Shown in pieces: positions 34,831 through 45,220 of a stretch of DNA of 55,966 nucleotides. The notes beneath the pieces are model-generated. The model worked only from the letters and a program-made list of their open reading frames with translations, searched no databases and was not told the origin of the DNA. This stretch comes from Lactobacillaceae bacterium (GTDB taxonomy: Bacteria; Bacillota; Bacilli; Lactobacillales; Lactobacillaceae): assembly GCA_031289015.1 (NCBI GenBank), contig JAITQG010000028.1, positions 1-55,966 of the forward strand. Direction: 5' to 3'. The stretch's first letter is position 1, and every line of letters begins with the position of its first letter. Position numbers and translations under genes: made by a program.

Positions 34831-34856
34831 ATGAAATAGGATAAAGAGGTGATGAA

Positions 34857-35849
34857 ATGACTTTAAAATTGGGGACAATTGGTACAACGTGGATTACGCA
34901 ACAATTTATTGAAGCAGCCCACGCAACTGGTGAATACGTGCTGACAGCCGTCTATTCACGGCGGTTGGAATCGGGGCAAACCTTTGCGGCACAATTTGGC
35001 GAGGTGCCGGTCTTTACTGAGTTGGCTGATATGTTAGCGAGTGGGTTGGACGTGCTCTATATCGCCTCACCCAACAGTCTACATTTTGAGCAAGTCAAAG
35101 CGGCAATCCAAGCTGATGTGCACATCATTGTTGAAAAGTCAGCCTTTGAAAATCCAGGGCAATATGCGCAAATTAAAGCACTGTTGACGGCCCATCCTAG
35201 CGTGCGCATGTTTGAAGCGGCCCGGCATATTCAACAACCTAATTTTAAAGCGTTGGCGACTAAGGTAGCTGAAATGGAGCAAATTTCGGGGGCGACTTTT
35301 GTTTATGAGAAGTATTCATCACGCTTTGATGCGTATTTGGCGGGCGAAAATCCGAATGTCTTGAATCGCGAATTTGCGGCCGGGGCCTTGGCTGATTTGG
35401 GGATTTATCCATTATATGCCGCCTTGCGTTTGTTTGGGATGCCGGTTAGTCAACACTACTTTGCCACAAAATTGAATAATGGCACTGATGGGCGCGGGAC
35501 TGCCATTTTGCGGTATACAAACTTTGATGTAACGTTGATTTTTGGCAAGGGTGCTAACTCATATCAACACTCAGAAATTCTCGGTTTGCGCGATACAATT
35601 TTGATTGACAGTATCGCTGAGTTAAATCAAGTTGAATATGATGATGGCCGTGGTGCGCGCACATTGTTGTCGACCCCAGTGGCTGATAATCCGATGCTTG
35701 ATGAAGCTAAATTATTTGCCGACATTATCAAGCAACCAGTTGAACTTGCCAATACGTATACTGATTTGTTGGCTTTGAGCGAACAAGTGAATGCTGTCTT
35801 AACCAAACTTCGCGAAGATGCGGGCGTGGTTTTTCCGAGTGATCATTAA
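34857..35849 (+). CDS. Gfo/Idh/MocA-family oxidoreductase
   Basis: A 330-aa protein. The N-terminal Rossmann domain begins KLGTIGTTWITQQF, with the usual glycine loop altered at its last glycine. IVEKSAFEN stands where most members have EKP, keeping the lysine. The C-terminal alpha/beta domain holds DLGIYPLYAALRLFG, the conserved D-x-G-x-Y/H pattern. Such enzymes oxidise or reduce sugars and related compounds; the substrate is not predictable. AGAGGTGATG is the SD. Probably co-transcribed with the aldo/keto reductase. Confidence 0.9.
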   Translation: MTLKLGTIGTTWITQQFIEAAHATGEYVLTAVYSRRLESGQTFAAQFGEVPVFTELADMLASGLDVLYIASPNSLHFEQVKAAIQADVHIIVEKSAFENPGQYAQIKALLTAHPSVRMFEAARHIQQPNFKALATKVAEMEQISGATFVYEKYSSRFDAYLAGENPNVLNREFAAGALADLGIYPLYAALRLFGMPVSQHYFATKLNNGTDGRGTAILRYTNFDVTLIFGKGANSYQHSEILGLRDTILIDSIAELNQVEYDDGRGARTLLSTPVADNPMLDEAKLFADIIKQPVELANTYTDLLALSEQVNAVLTKLREDAGVVFPSDH

Positions 35850-35860
35850 CAAATTAGAAG

Positions 35861-35887
35861 CGATGTTTAGAAATGAACATCGTTTTT
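35861..35887 (+). terminator. Terminator after the oxidoreductase pair
   Basis: CGATGTT-tagaaatg-AACATCG, followed by TTTTT. Confidence 0.75.
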
Positions 35888-35929
35888 CATGTTACAATAA
35901 AGCAAAATATACGAAAAACAGGTGGATAC

Positions 35930-37291
35930 ATGAATCCGATCTTTCAAAATCACATGGAGCAAGTTGGTTTTACGACCCTCACGCCCATTCAAGAAGCTAC
36001 AATGGAGAAGTTTGCGGCGGGTCAGTCAATTGATGCCTTGGCCCCAACTGGCACTGGAAAGACATTGGCGTTTACGTGGCCATTGTTGCCTAATCTCCAA
36101 CCAGGGGATGGTGAACAAGTCTTGATTTTAGCACCGTCCCAAGAACTCGCGATGCAAACGACGCGCGTGATGCGTGAGTGGGCAGGCTTTTTGGATCTGA
36201 AGGTGTTAGCTTTGACAGGTGGTGCCAATGTGAAGCGCCAATTAGACAGCCTCAAGAAGCACCCCGAAATCATTGTCGGCACACCAGGCCGAGTGTCTGA
36301 ATTGGTGAATAATCGCAAGTTGAAATTAACACGTTTGCGCACGTTGATTCTCGATGAAGCTGATGTGTTGTTGCGGGATGAAACTGCTAATCAAATTGAT
36401 TTAATTTGGGATGAAATCGATGATGCCCAAGTCCAAGTGGCGATGTTTGGTGCGACTGAAGTTGATCCGGCCATTCCCGCAGGCTTATTTGATCGTGATT
36501 TTGAGCGGATTGATGTCCGTGATGTACCAATGCCTACCGCGATTACGCACGAATTTTGGCCCACTGCTACTGACCAACGCAATAAGCGCTTGCGGCAAAT
36601 GGCGTCACGCAAAAATTTCCAAGCGATTGTCTTTTTCAACACGACTAAAGGCTTAAAAACAGCCGCTAGTTTCTTAGCCCATGAACACGTGGCGATGGCG
36701 ACTTTGGCGAGTGGTGATTCAAGCTCAACACGGGCCAAAGCACTCGATAATTTCCGTAATGGCAAGGCGCAATTCTTGTTGACGACTGACGTGGCTGCGC
36801 GTGGTTTGGATATTCCAAACTTGCCAGCCGTCATCAACTTTGATTTGCCCCGCAATGGTGAAACGTATACCCACCGTGCTGGTCGGACCGGCCGTATGGG
36901 TAAAAAAGGGCTCGTGTTGACGTTTGGAAATGACCATGATTTTCGTGATTTGAAACGCTTGGTTAAAGTAGAAATTGCCACGACACACGGGATTGAACGC
37001 GATAACACTGAGCGCCCAGCCCGCCAAACAACTGGCAAGCCAGCGTATCAAGCTAAGCGCACGACAGGTAGCCGGCCAGCCACAAGCATGCCAAAAGCCA
37101 AGACGACCAGTGTCCAAGCTTTTGATGCGAGTGCGAAAGTCGCCTCAGGACCAAGTGCCACAGTGACGACGCGGCGGGCGCCCAAGCCAGTCGCTGAAGT
37201 GGTCTCACGGCAAGATCGCTTTGCCAAAGAAAAGAAAGCAAAACGTAAGCATAATAAGGATAAAGGCAAGCCCAAGCCCAAAGCTGAATAA
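35930..37291 (+). CDS. DEAD-box RNA helicase (CshB-like)
   Basis: A 453-aa helicase. The Q-motif (FTTLTPIQ), Walker A (APTGTGKT, 38-45), DEAD (142-145), GAT in place of SAT (motif III), VAARGLDIP and HRAGRTGR are all present. The last 95 residues are a basic, Lys/Arg/Pro/Thr-rich tail that likely binds RNA. Cold adaptation, ribosome assembly or mRNA turnover are the usual roles; size and tail recall CshB of Bacillus. A longer frame starts at 35873, but the ATG at 35930 with CAGGTGG upstream fits the Q-motif spacing. Confidence 0.92.
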   Translation: MNPIFQNHMEQVGFTTLTPIQEATMEKFAAGQSIDALAPTGTGKTLAFTWPLLPNLQPGDGEQVLILAPSQELAMQTTRVMREWAGFLDLKVLALTGGANVKRQLDSLKKHPEIIVGTPGRVSELVNNRKLKLTRLRTLILDEADVLLRDETANQIDLIWDEIDDAQVQVAMFGATEVDPAIPAGLFDRDFERIDVRDVPMPTAITHEFWPTATDQRNKRLRQMASRKNFQAIVFFNTTKGLKTAASFLAHEHVAMATLASGDSSSTRAKALDNFRNGKAQFLLTTDVAARGLDIPNLPAVINFDLPRNGETYTHRAGRTGRMGKKGLVLTFGNDHDFRDLKRLVKVEIATTHGIERDNTERPARQTTGKPAYQAKRTTGSRPATSMPKAKTTSVQAFDASAKVASGPSATVTTRRAPKPVAEVVSRQDRFAKEKKAKRKHNKDKGKPKPKAE

Positions 37292-37321
37292 ACTGGCTTG
37301 ATGCACCAGATTGTAAATCAA

Positions 37322-37371
37322 TTCACAAAGCTAAATATCTGTGCTAAAATAAGTTTGTGCATATTTCACAA
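37322..37371 (+). promoter_or_regulatory. rex promoter with a Rex-like operator
   Basis: TTCACA (37322-37327), 17 bp, TAAAAT (37345-37350). Just downstream TTGTG and CACAA (37355-37371) flank a 7-bp AT-rich centre. The Rex consensus has an 8-bp centre between these half sites, so this is one base short. Autoregulation is plausible, not certain. Confidence 0.5.
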
Positions 37372-37414
37372 GCTTTTTTTATTGCATAGACAATGAATTT
37401 AAAAGGAAGCACCT

Positions 37415-38056
37415 ATGACTGAACATGAAATTCCACGGGCAACCGCAAAACGCTTGCCTATATATTATCGGTATTTAAAATTAATTTTAGAATCAGGAAA
37501 AACCCGCATCTCATCTACTGAATTATCAGAGGCGGTGAAATTTGACGCGGCAACAATCCGGCGTGATTTTTCATACTTTGGCGCCCTTGGTAAGCGGGGC
37601 TATGGCTATGACGTCCAATCCTTATTGACGTTCTTTTCAGCCGTGTTAAAACAAGATGATTTAGCTTCAGTTGCCTTGGTTGGGGTGGGTAATCTGGGTC
37701 AAGCGCTGTTGAATTTTAATTTTCATCAAAATTCAAATGCGCGCATTTCAGCCGCCTTTGATATTGATCCAACCATCATTAATACGATTCAATCGGGCGT
37801 GCCAGTTTATGATTTAAAGGATATGGAAGCCCAAATTCGCGATCAACGGATTGGCGTGGCGATTTTGACGGTGCCCGCCGAAGTTGCCCAAGCCTTGGCC
37901 CGTCGCTTAGAAGATGCTGGCATCAAAGGGATTTTGAATTTTACCCCGTTGCGCTTAAATGTGAGCTCAACTGTGTTAGTGCAAAACGTTGATTTGACTA
38001 ACGAATTACAAACCCTTTTGTACTTCATTAATAATTTTAGTGGACCTGTAGAATAA
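37415..38056 (+). CDS. rex: Redox-sensing transcriptional repressor Rex
   Basis: A 213-aa regulator that senses the NADH/NAD+ ratio. The N-terminal winged helix (about 1-75) includes [20 protein letters not shown] and the [16 protein letters not shown] wing conserved in Rex. The Rossmann domain starts [20 protein letters not shown] and the C-terminal domain-swapped helix complete the fold. Length is standard. Rex normally represses fermentation genes for NADH reoxidation; a Rex-like half-site pair lies upstream of its own gene. AAAGGAAG is the SD. Confidence 0.96.
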   Translation: MTEHEIPRATAKRLPIYYRYLKLILESGKTRISSTELSEAVKFDAATIRRDFSYFGALGKRGYGYDVQSLLTFFSAVLKQDDLASVALVGVGNLGQALLNFNFHQNSNARISAAFDIDPTIINTIQSGVPVYDLKDMEAQIRDQRIGVAILTVPAEVAQALARRLEDAGIKGILNFTPLRLNVSSTVLVQNVDLTNELQTLLYFINNFSGPVE

Positions 38057-38067
38057 TTAATTTGTCT

Positions 38068-38095
38068 AGCGCTGATATTTATAACGGCGCTTTTT
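38068..38095 (+). terminator. rex terminator
   Basis: AGCGC and GCGCT form a short stem around a 14-nt loop, then TTTT. Confidence 0.6.
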
Positions 38096-38141
38096 CTATG
38101 TTACAATTGAGTACGAAATTAATGGTGAGAGAGGCTTTGCG

Positions 38142-40076
38142 ATGATTATTCTCCAAGCAAGTAATGTGGCCCGCCGCTTTAGTGGTGTGACCTTTTTTGA
38201 AAATATTTCACTGCAAGTCCAAGATAAGTCGCGGATTGCTTTGGTCGGGCGCAATGGGGCGGGTAAGTCAACGCTGATCAAAATGATTATCGGTGAAACG
38301 CAACCCGACGTAGGGACCATCTCAATGAAAAAGGGCTTGAAACTCGCCTATTTGGCTCAAGATGCCGGTTTATCATCAGATTTGAATGTGTACGCTGAGA
38401 TGTTAACGGCGTTTGCCAGTGTCCAAGCCATGGAACGCCAAATGCGGACATTAGAGGCGCAAATTGCCCAAGCAACTGATTATGCCAGCGATGAATATAC
38501 AACGTTGCTGACTCAATACGATCAGCTCCAACACGATTTTAATGAAGTTAACGGCTATGGTTATGAAGCCACGATTCGTGGGGTGCTACATGGCTTTGGC
38601 TTTGATGAGAGTTTCTATGAACAACCCGTGACCGCTTTGTCAGGTGGGCAACGCACCCGATTAGCGATTGCCAAGCAACTGTTGGAAACGCCTGATTTGT
38701 TGATTTTAGACGAACCGACCAACCATTTGGACATGAAGACGTTGGCGTGGTTGGAACAATATTTGCAAAACTATAAAGGGGCGCTGTTATTGGTGTCCCA
38801 CGACCGGTATTTCTTAGACCGGGTGGCGACTGAAGTTTATGACATGCATGCCGGTCAATTGGACCACTATACTGGGAATTACTCAAAGTATATGGAACAA
38901 AAGACGGCCAAGTTGTTAGGCGAGCAAAAAGCGTTTGATAAGCAACAATCAGAAATTGCCAAGTTAGAGGATTTCGTCAATCGAAATATTGTGCGGGCCT
39001 CAACGACCAAGCGTGCTCAATCACGACGTAAGCAACTCGAAAAGATGGAACGCATTGAAGCTCCAGCCAATGAATCTGGTGTGGCCCACATTTCGTTTCG
39101 GGCTAAAGCTGATTCTGGAAATGAAGTTTTGCAAGCCCGAGAAGTCAGTTTAGGCTATGATAGTGCGCATATCTTGGCGCAAAATGTTGAACTCGATGTT
39201 AAGAAGCAACATGCCGTGGCCTTGGTTGGGCCAAACGGGGTGGGTAAGTCAACCTTCATCAAGACCATTTTGGGTAAGACGCCGTTGTTGGCTGGGACGA
39301 TTAAAATTGGGGCGAACGTGACAGTCGGGTACTATGACCAAGAACAAGCGATGTTGGATCCGAAGAAAACGGTGTTGAGTTCAGTCTGGGATATTCATCC
39401 GACGACGCCTGAAAAAGATGTGCGCTCGATTTTGGGCTCATTTATGTTTTCAGGTGAAACCGTTGATAAGCAAGTATCGGCTTTATCAGGTGGTGAAAAG
39501 GCGCGGTTGTTGTTGACAGTTTTGTCGATGAATCAAGATAATTTCTTGATTTTAGACGAACCGACGAATCACTTGGATATCGATTCGCGTGAAGTCTTGG
39601 AAACTGCGTTGAACGAATACAATGGGACGATTTTCTTTGTTTCCCACGATCGTTATTTTATCAATGAAGTCGCTACTGAAGTTATCGAATTGAGTGCAAA
39701 TGGCACCAAGTTCTTTGATGGTGATTATGATTATTATCTGGAAAAGACGGCGGATCAAGTGGTTGCAGACGCGGCTGAAGATACCGCTGAACCAAGTGCT
39801 ACGCCAGCTAGCAATGCCTATCAAGATAGCAAAGAACGGCAAAAAGAACAACGTAAATTAGAACGTGAAGTAAGTGCAGCCGAAGCAGAAATGAATGCCT
39901 TAACTGCGCGGCAACAGGCCTTGAGTGAGCAATTAAATGACCCTGTCAACGGGAGTGATTTGGGTAAATTAACTGAGCTGAATACTGAGTTACAAACCGT
40001 GGCGGACGCCTTAACCCAAGTGGAAGAAGCTTGGACAGAAGCGTCGATGGCCTTGGAAGAATTTAATCTTGCATAA
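38142..40076 (+). CDS. ABC-F family ATPase (YdiF type)
   Basis: A 644-aa soluble protein with two ABC cassettes and no membrane segments. Walker A motifs are GRNGAGKST (36-44) and GPNGVGKST (about 363-371). Both have LSGGQ-type signatures (ALSGGQRTRLA; ALSGGEKARLL) and Walker B LDEPTNHLD. The interdomain linker is rich in Lys/Arg with ASTTKRAQSRRKQLEKMERIE, as in ABC-F factors acting at the ribosomal E site. A coiled-coil C-terminal domain covers about 555-644. It is probably a translation factor of the YdiF group, not a resistance determinant; that is inferred from size and the C-terminal domain. Terminators lie on both sides. Confidence 0.93.
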   Translation: MIILQASNVARRFSGVTFFENISLQVQDKSRIALVGRNGAGKSTLIKMIIGETQPDVGTISMKKGLKLAYLAQDAGLSSDLNVYAEMLTAFASVQAMERQMRTLEAQIAQATDYASDEYTTLLTQYDQLQHDFNEVNGYGYEATIRGVLHGFGFDESFYEQPVTALSGGQRTRLAIAKQLLETPDLLILDEPTNHLDMKTLAWLEQYLQNYKGALLLVSHDRYFLDRVATEVYDMHAGQLDHYTGNYSKYMEQKTAKLLGEQKAFDKQQSEIAKLEDFVNRNIVRASTTKRAQSRRKQLEKMERIEAPANESGVAHISFRAKADSGNEVLQAREVSLGYDSAHILAQNVELDVKKQHAVALVGPNGVGKSTFIKTILGKTPLLAGTIKIGANVTVGYYDQEQAMLDPKKTVLSSVWDIHPTTPEKDVRSILGSFMFSGETVDKQVSALSGGEKARLLLTVLSMNQDNFLILDEPTNHLDIDSREVLETALNEYNGTIFFVSHDRYFINEVATEVIELSANGTKFFDGDYDYYLEKTADQVVADAAEDTAEPSATPASNAYQDSKERQKEQRKLEREVSAAEAEMNALTARQQALSEQLNDPVNGSDLGKLTELNTELQTVADALTQVEEAWTEASMALEEFNLA

Positions 40077-40086
40077 TGCTATGCTT

Positions 40087-40126
40087 GACCAATTGCTAAT
40101 GTGAAATTAGGGATTGGTCTTTTTTG
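40087..40126 (+). terminator. Terminator after the ABC-F gene
   Basis: GACCAAT..TAAT pairs with ATTA..ATTGGTC, then TTTTTTG. Confidence 0.8.
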
Positions 40127-40146
40127 ATTTTTTTACTAAGTTAGCG

Positions 40147-40213
40147 GTTGCAAAAATATATCAAAAGAGTAAAATTAAACTTGTTGTTAGCACTTAATAA
40201 TTTAGAGTGCTAA
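40147..40213 (+). promoter_or_regulatory. groESL promoter and CIRCE operator
   Basis: TTGCAA (40147-40152), 17 bp, TAAAAT (40170-40175). CIRCE arms are TTAGCACTT (40187-40195) and GAGTGCTAA (40205-40213) with the standard 9-bp spacer; the left arm has one mismatch to TTAGCACTC. HrcA repression is the known role of this element. Confidence 0.93.
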
Positions 40214-40239
40214 ATAAAAATATTTGGAGGGATTCACTC

Positions 40240-40515
40240 ATGTTAAAGCCTTTAGGAGATCGTGTTTTAATTCAAGTTCAAGCAAATGAAGAGCAAACCA
40301 TTGGTGGGATTGTCCTTGCTTCAAATGCGCAAGAAAAGTCAGTGCAAGGTACCGTAATTGCTGTCTCAGCTCAAACGGTTGGTGATTTAATTGCGCCAAG
40401 TACTGTTGTAGAAGGCGATCAAATTTTGTTTGATAAGTACGCCGGTAGCGAAGTTAAATACGAAGGTGTTGATTATTTGGTCTTGCACGAAAAAGACATC
40501 ATCGCCGTTTTGTAA
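40240..40515 (+). CDS. groES: Co-chaperonin GroES
   Basis: A 91-aa Cpn10 with [10 protein letters not shown] at the start, the mobile-loop region around [12 protein letters not shown], and the C-terminal [15 protein letters not shown]. It caps the GroEL ring during ATP-driven folding. The frame runs from 40207, but the ATG at 40240 with GGAGGG upstream is the true start. Controlled by CIRCE; groEL follows after 33 bases. Confidence 0.98.
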   Translation: MLKPLGDRVLIQVQANEEQTIGGIVLASNAQEKSVQGTVIAVSAQTVGDLIAPSTVVEGDQILFDKYAGSEVKYEGVDYLVLHEKDIIAVL

Positions 40516-40542
40516 AATCATTCAACTAAAAAAGAGGTATAA

Positions 40543-42168
<1,626 letters not shown>

Positions 42169-42179
42169 TTTGTAATTGC

Positions 42180-42212
42180 AACCCAAGCTTAAAATCTGAG
42201 CTTGGGTTTTTT
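42180..42212 (+). terminator. groESL terminator
   Basis: ACCCAAGCT and AGCTTGGGT form the stem, followed by TTTTT. Confidence 0.9.
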
Positions 42213-42283
42213 AAGTGGGAATCCCCAAAAAATCTAGGTAAATATGCTAAACTGGATTAAAAGAACCGAAACGAGGGTATGTA

Positions 42284-42748
42284 ATGCAAATTACAGGAAA
42301 TGATTTAATTGCGGCGGTGAAAGCTGAAAGCATTGTGAAACAACAATGGACAGCCGCTGACCAAGCAACCATTAATTTAGATGCGATGTTTGATTTTTTG
42401 ACCGACCAACTCAAGCAAGCGCAATTAGTTAGTGTCGACACAATTATTAGTGGGGATGAGCCAATTCATTTGGCAATTGAAACTAATTTGGTGAACTTAC
42501 CTTTGCGCTATGCTAGTCAATTGGGGAAAATTTTGATTAACGATCCAGCCAATGAAGTCAATTTGTATATGTTTGTTGAGCACCCATTGGTTACGCATTC
42601 TGGCTTGCGCATTGAATTGGCAGCATCTGTTGCGGCTTATTTAGATGACGAAGATTCAGTTAAAACCAAAATTGCGGCCTTTTTTGACAAAGAAATTGCC
42701 ACCATCAATCAAAATTTAGAAGCGATGGAAATATCTGCGAAAAGCTAA
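42284..42748 (+). CDS. Hypothetical protein, 154 aa
   Basis: I do not recognise this protein. It is acidic, soluble-looking and has no signal or membrane segment. The middle (SVDTIISGDEPIHLAIETN and GKILINDPANEVNLYMFVEH) looks like alternating strands and helices. GAGGG precedes the ATG. It stands 17 bases before the metalloprotease gene and is probably co-transcribed with it and the ECF-type component. Confidence 0.8.
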   Translation: MQITGNDLIAAVKAESIVKQQWTAADQATINLDAMFDFLTDQLKQAQLVSVDTIISGDEPIHLAIETNLVNLPLRYASQLGKILINDPANEVNLYMFVEHPLVTHSGLRIELAASVAAYLDDEDSVKTKIAAFFDKEIATINQNLEAMEISAKS

Positions 42749-42765
42749 ATTAAGTAGGTGATGAG

Positions 42766-43662
42766 ATGAAACCCAGACGATTATCATGGAATAAAACTTT
42801 GAGCATAATCTTGGCAATTGTCATTGTGCTAGTTTTAATTGCGCCACAAGCAATCCGTTATACTACTAACATGTATAAAGCGCACGCTGAGTTGCAAGAC
42901 GAAAAAGCGTACATCCAAAAAGAAGCCAAACAGACCCTGACAGCAGCTGAAGCAATCCCAGTCCTGCCTCAATTTGATCTGAATACCAATGGTGAAATGA
43001 AGGTGGTAATTTCTAGTGAAGCGATGCGCCAAACTAACAATAAAGCGTTAGAATGGGTTGCTAATTCAGCTAAAGTCTGGAATAAGGCGTTGGGGCATGA
43101 AGTGATTAAGGTCAGCAAAAACACGGTTGATCAATCGGATAATCAAGACGTCAATGTCTGGCCAGCGGATGCTAAATACCAGTTAATGGTTGGCTATCGC
43201 AAGTCGTTAGGTGGCGATGGAATATTAGCGATTACGACCATGGGTGGTAATTCGATGTGGTTGGGCGAAGAAGCCTGTAGCGTTTGGTTATCAAAGATTA
43301 TTCAAAGCGAAGATTACAAATCTGGGCGCATTATTGGACCAGTTGCTTTGGGCAAGATTGAAGACCTTCATGATGCTGAGGCCGAACATACGATTACCCA
43401 CGAATTGGGGCACGCCTTTGGTTTGAAACACCAAGGGACGGCCTTAGATTTGATGTCGCCCATGGTGGGGATTAACGACGATGGGCAACCGACTAAAACT
43501 GAAGTCGACCAAGTTAAGACAATCCGTTATTTGGCGATGCACCCCGCGGTGTTTGGTGAGGGGACGTTTGCTGACGTGTTTACGCAACTCTATGCTAAGG
43601 TCAATGATGGGGCGACAATCCCAAAGAAATTAACCGTGATTAATGACGGTGGAGAAGAATAA
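42766..43662 (+). CDS. Membrane-anchored matrixin-like zinc metalloprotease
   Basis: A 298-aa protein. A signal anchor lies at about residues 11-29 (LSIILAIVIVLVLIAPQAI). The zinc motif is HELGHAFGLKH (212-222), with the catalytic glutamate at 213, and the Met-turn follows in DLMSPMVG. This HExxHxxGxxH plus Met-turn layout is that of metzincins, closest to M10/matrixin-like proteins of lactobacilli. It probably acts outside the membrane; the substrate is unknown. TAGGTGATG is the SD. It is followed after one base by the ECF-type gene, hence an operon. Confidence 0.88.
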   Translation: MKPRRLSWNKTLSIILAIVIVLVLIAPQAIRYTTNMYKAHAELQDEKAYIQKEAKQTLTAAEAIPVLPQFDLNTNGEMKVVISSEAMRQTNNKALEWVANSAKVWNKALGHEVIKVSKNTVDQSDNQDVNVWPADAKYQLMVGYRKSLGGDGILAITTMGGNSMWLGEEACSVWLSKIIQSEDYKSGRIIGPVALGKIEDLHDAEAEHTITHELGHAFGLKHQGTALDLMSPMVGINDDGQPTKTEVDQVKTIRYLAMHPAVFGEGTFADVFTQLYAKVNDGATIPKKLTVINDGGEE

Positions 43663-43663
43663 G

Positions 43664-44197
43664 ATGAAACATTTTGTAAAAGCCATCAGCATAATCTTTA
43701 TAGGGGCCATTATATTTAGTTTGTTGGCCAGCTTTTTGACGCTGCCAACCGGAGTTTTGCATACTGAAGTTAGTTTGTCACAACCATGGTTAGCCTTTAT
43801 TACCGCACTCTTTGGGCCGATTATTGGTGGGGCCGTGGCGTTTTTTGGCCACGCTTTAACCGACTACACAACCATCCAGAGCTTTTGGTGGTCATGGGTG
43901 ATTGCCAACGCGCTATTTGGCATCTTGTTGGGGTTAGCGACCCAACGCATTCGCTTGTTTGATGGGGTGTTGACGCTACGTAAATTGGTGTTGTTCAATA
44001 TCTGGCAATTGATTGCTAACATTATTGCTTGGTCAATCATCGCACCATTAGGCGATATGATGATTTATGGAGAAAATCGCGATAAAGTCTTTCAACAAGG
44101 TTTCATCGCGACTGGGGCAGACTTCATTGCGATTGCTATTTTTGGCTCATTAGCAATCTGGGCATATAATCGCTATTGGATTAATCGGGCAAAATAA
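43664..44197 (+). CDS. UPF0397-type ECF transporter S component
   Basis: A 177-aa membrane protein with about five or six helices. LPTGVLHTEV, ALFGPIIGGAVAFFGHALTD and FWWSWVIANALFGILLGL are the patterns I associate with the UPF0397 family, which supplies the substrate-binding subunit of energy-coupling factor transporters. The vitamin or metal carried is unknown; the ATPase and T subunits are not in the window and may be shared. The frame begins at 43643, but the ATG at 43664 with GGTGGAG upstream, just after the protease stop, is the start. Confidence 0.85.
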   Translation: MKHFVKAISIIFIGAIIFSLLASFLTLPTGVLHTEVSLSQPWLAFITALFGPIIGGAVAFFGHALTDYTTIQSFWWSWVIANALFGILLGLATQRIRLFDGVLTLRKLVLFNIWQLIANIIAWSIIAPLGDMMIYGENRDKVFQQGFIATGADFIAIAIFGSLAIWAYNRYWINRAK

Positions 44198-44221
44198 AGT
44201 CGGTTAATAAAGTAACAAATT

Positions 44222-44258
44222 AGGCTGGGACAAACTAAAAATTTGCCCCAGCCTTTCT
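44222..44258 (+). terminator. Terminator before folD
   Basis: AGGCTGGGACAAA pairs with TTTGCCCCAGCCT, then TTCTT. A weak promoter for folD (TTGCCC, 19 bp, TAAAAT at 44268) may begin within it. Confidence 0.75.
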
Positions 44259-44329
44259 TAATTATGGTAAAATTATGCATAGAAATGTATAAAAATATGC
44301 AGTACGTCAAGTGGAAAGTTGGAGTGAAG

Positions 44330-45220
44330 ATGGCAGAAATGATTAATGGAAAAGAAGTCGCCCAAGCGGTTCGGGCCAAAGTCGCAACCCAAGCAGAATA
44401 TCTCAAAACCAAGGGTGTGACACCGGGCTTAGCAGTTATTTTAGTGGGTGAAGATCCAGCTAGCCAAATTTATGTCCGCAACAAGTCACGAGCGGCACAA
44501 AAAAGTGGTGTGGATGCACAAACGATTATTTTGCCAGTTGATACGACAGAGGCTGATTTATTAGCGAAAATTGATGAGCTCAATCACGATGCTAAGATTG
44601 ATGCGATTTTGGTGCAAAGTCCGGTGCCAGCGCAAATCAATGAACAAAAAGTCCAAGAAGCCATTGCACCGGCAAAAGACGTTGATGGTTTCCATCCTGA
44701 AAATGTCGGCCGCCTATTTGCGGGCCGAAGTGGCTATTATCCCATCGCCAACACGCCACGAGGGATTATGACTTTGCTACAAGCTGCCAAGGTGGATTTG
44801 GCTGGTAAAAACGCAGTAGTGATTGGGCGTTCAATTTTGGTTGGGAAGCCCATGTTTGCACTTTTGACAGCTGCCAATGCCACGGTGACTTTGGCACATA
44901 GCCATACAGATGCGACCACTTTGAAAGCGCTCTTGAAAAACGCAGATATTGTAGTGGTTGGCACTGGCATTCCAAAAATGGTTAAGGGTGCAGATTTAAA
45001 GGCGGGCGCTACCGTGATTGATGTAGGGATTAACCGCTTGGACGATGGGACAATTGTGGGTGATGTTGACTTTGCTTCAGCTGAGCCAATTGTCGGTAAG
45101 ATTACGCCAGTCCCTGGTGGGGTCGGACCAATGACCATCGCCACTCTGATGCAAACCACCGTCGAATTAGCAGCACAACACCATGACATAACATTGGAGA
45201 ACGGATGGCAGATTATTTAA
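44330..45220 (+). CDS. folD: Methylenetetrahydrofolate dehydrogenase/cyclohydrolase
   Basis: A 296-aa bifunctional enzyme interconverting 5,10-methylene-, methenyl- and 10-formyl-tetrahydrofolate for purine and formyl-Met synthesis. YVRNKSRAAQKSG holds the catalytic Tyr and Lys, DVDGFHPENVGRL and VVIGRSILVGKPM bind substrate and NADP, and PVPGGVGPMTIATLM is the C-terminal signature. The frame starts at 44243, but the ATG at 44330 with TTGGAGTG upstream gives the usual N-terminus. It overlaps xseA by 16 bases and leads the long operon to rpoZ. Confidence 0.97.
   Translation: MAEMINGKEVAQAVRAKVATQAEYLKTKGVTPGLAVILVGEDPASQIYVRNKSRAAQKSGVDAQTIILPVDTTEADLLAKIDELNHDAKIDAILVQSPVPAQINEQKVQEAIAPAKDVDGFHPENVGRLFAGRSGYYPIANTPRGIMTLLQAAKVDLAGKNAVVIGRSILVGKPMFALLTAANATVTLAHSHTDATTLKALLKNADIVVVGTGIPKMVKGADLKAGATVIDVGINRLDDGTIVGDVDFASAEPIVGKITPVPGGVGPMTIATLMQTTVELAAQHHDITLENGWQII

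Noticed and set aside
38142-40076. ABC-F protein as an antibiotic-resistance determinant
   Set aside because: Size, C-terminal coiled coil and housekeeping context fit the YdiF translation-factor group; nothing indicates a resistance subtype.
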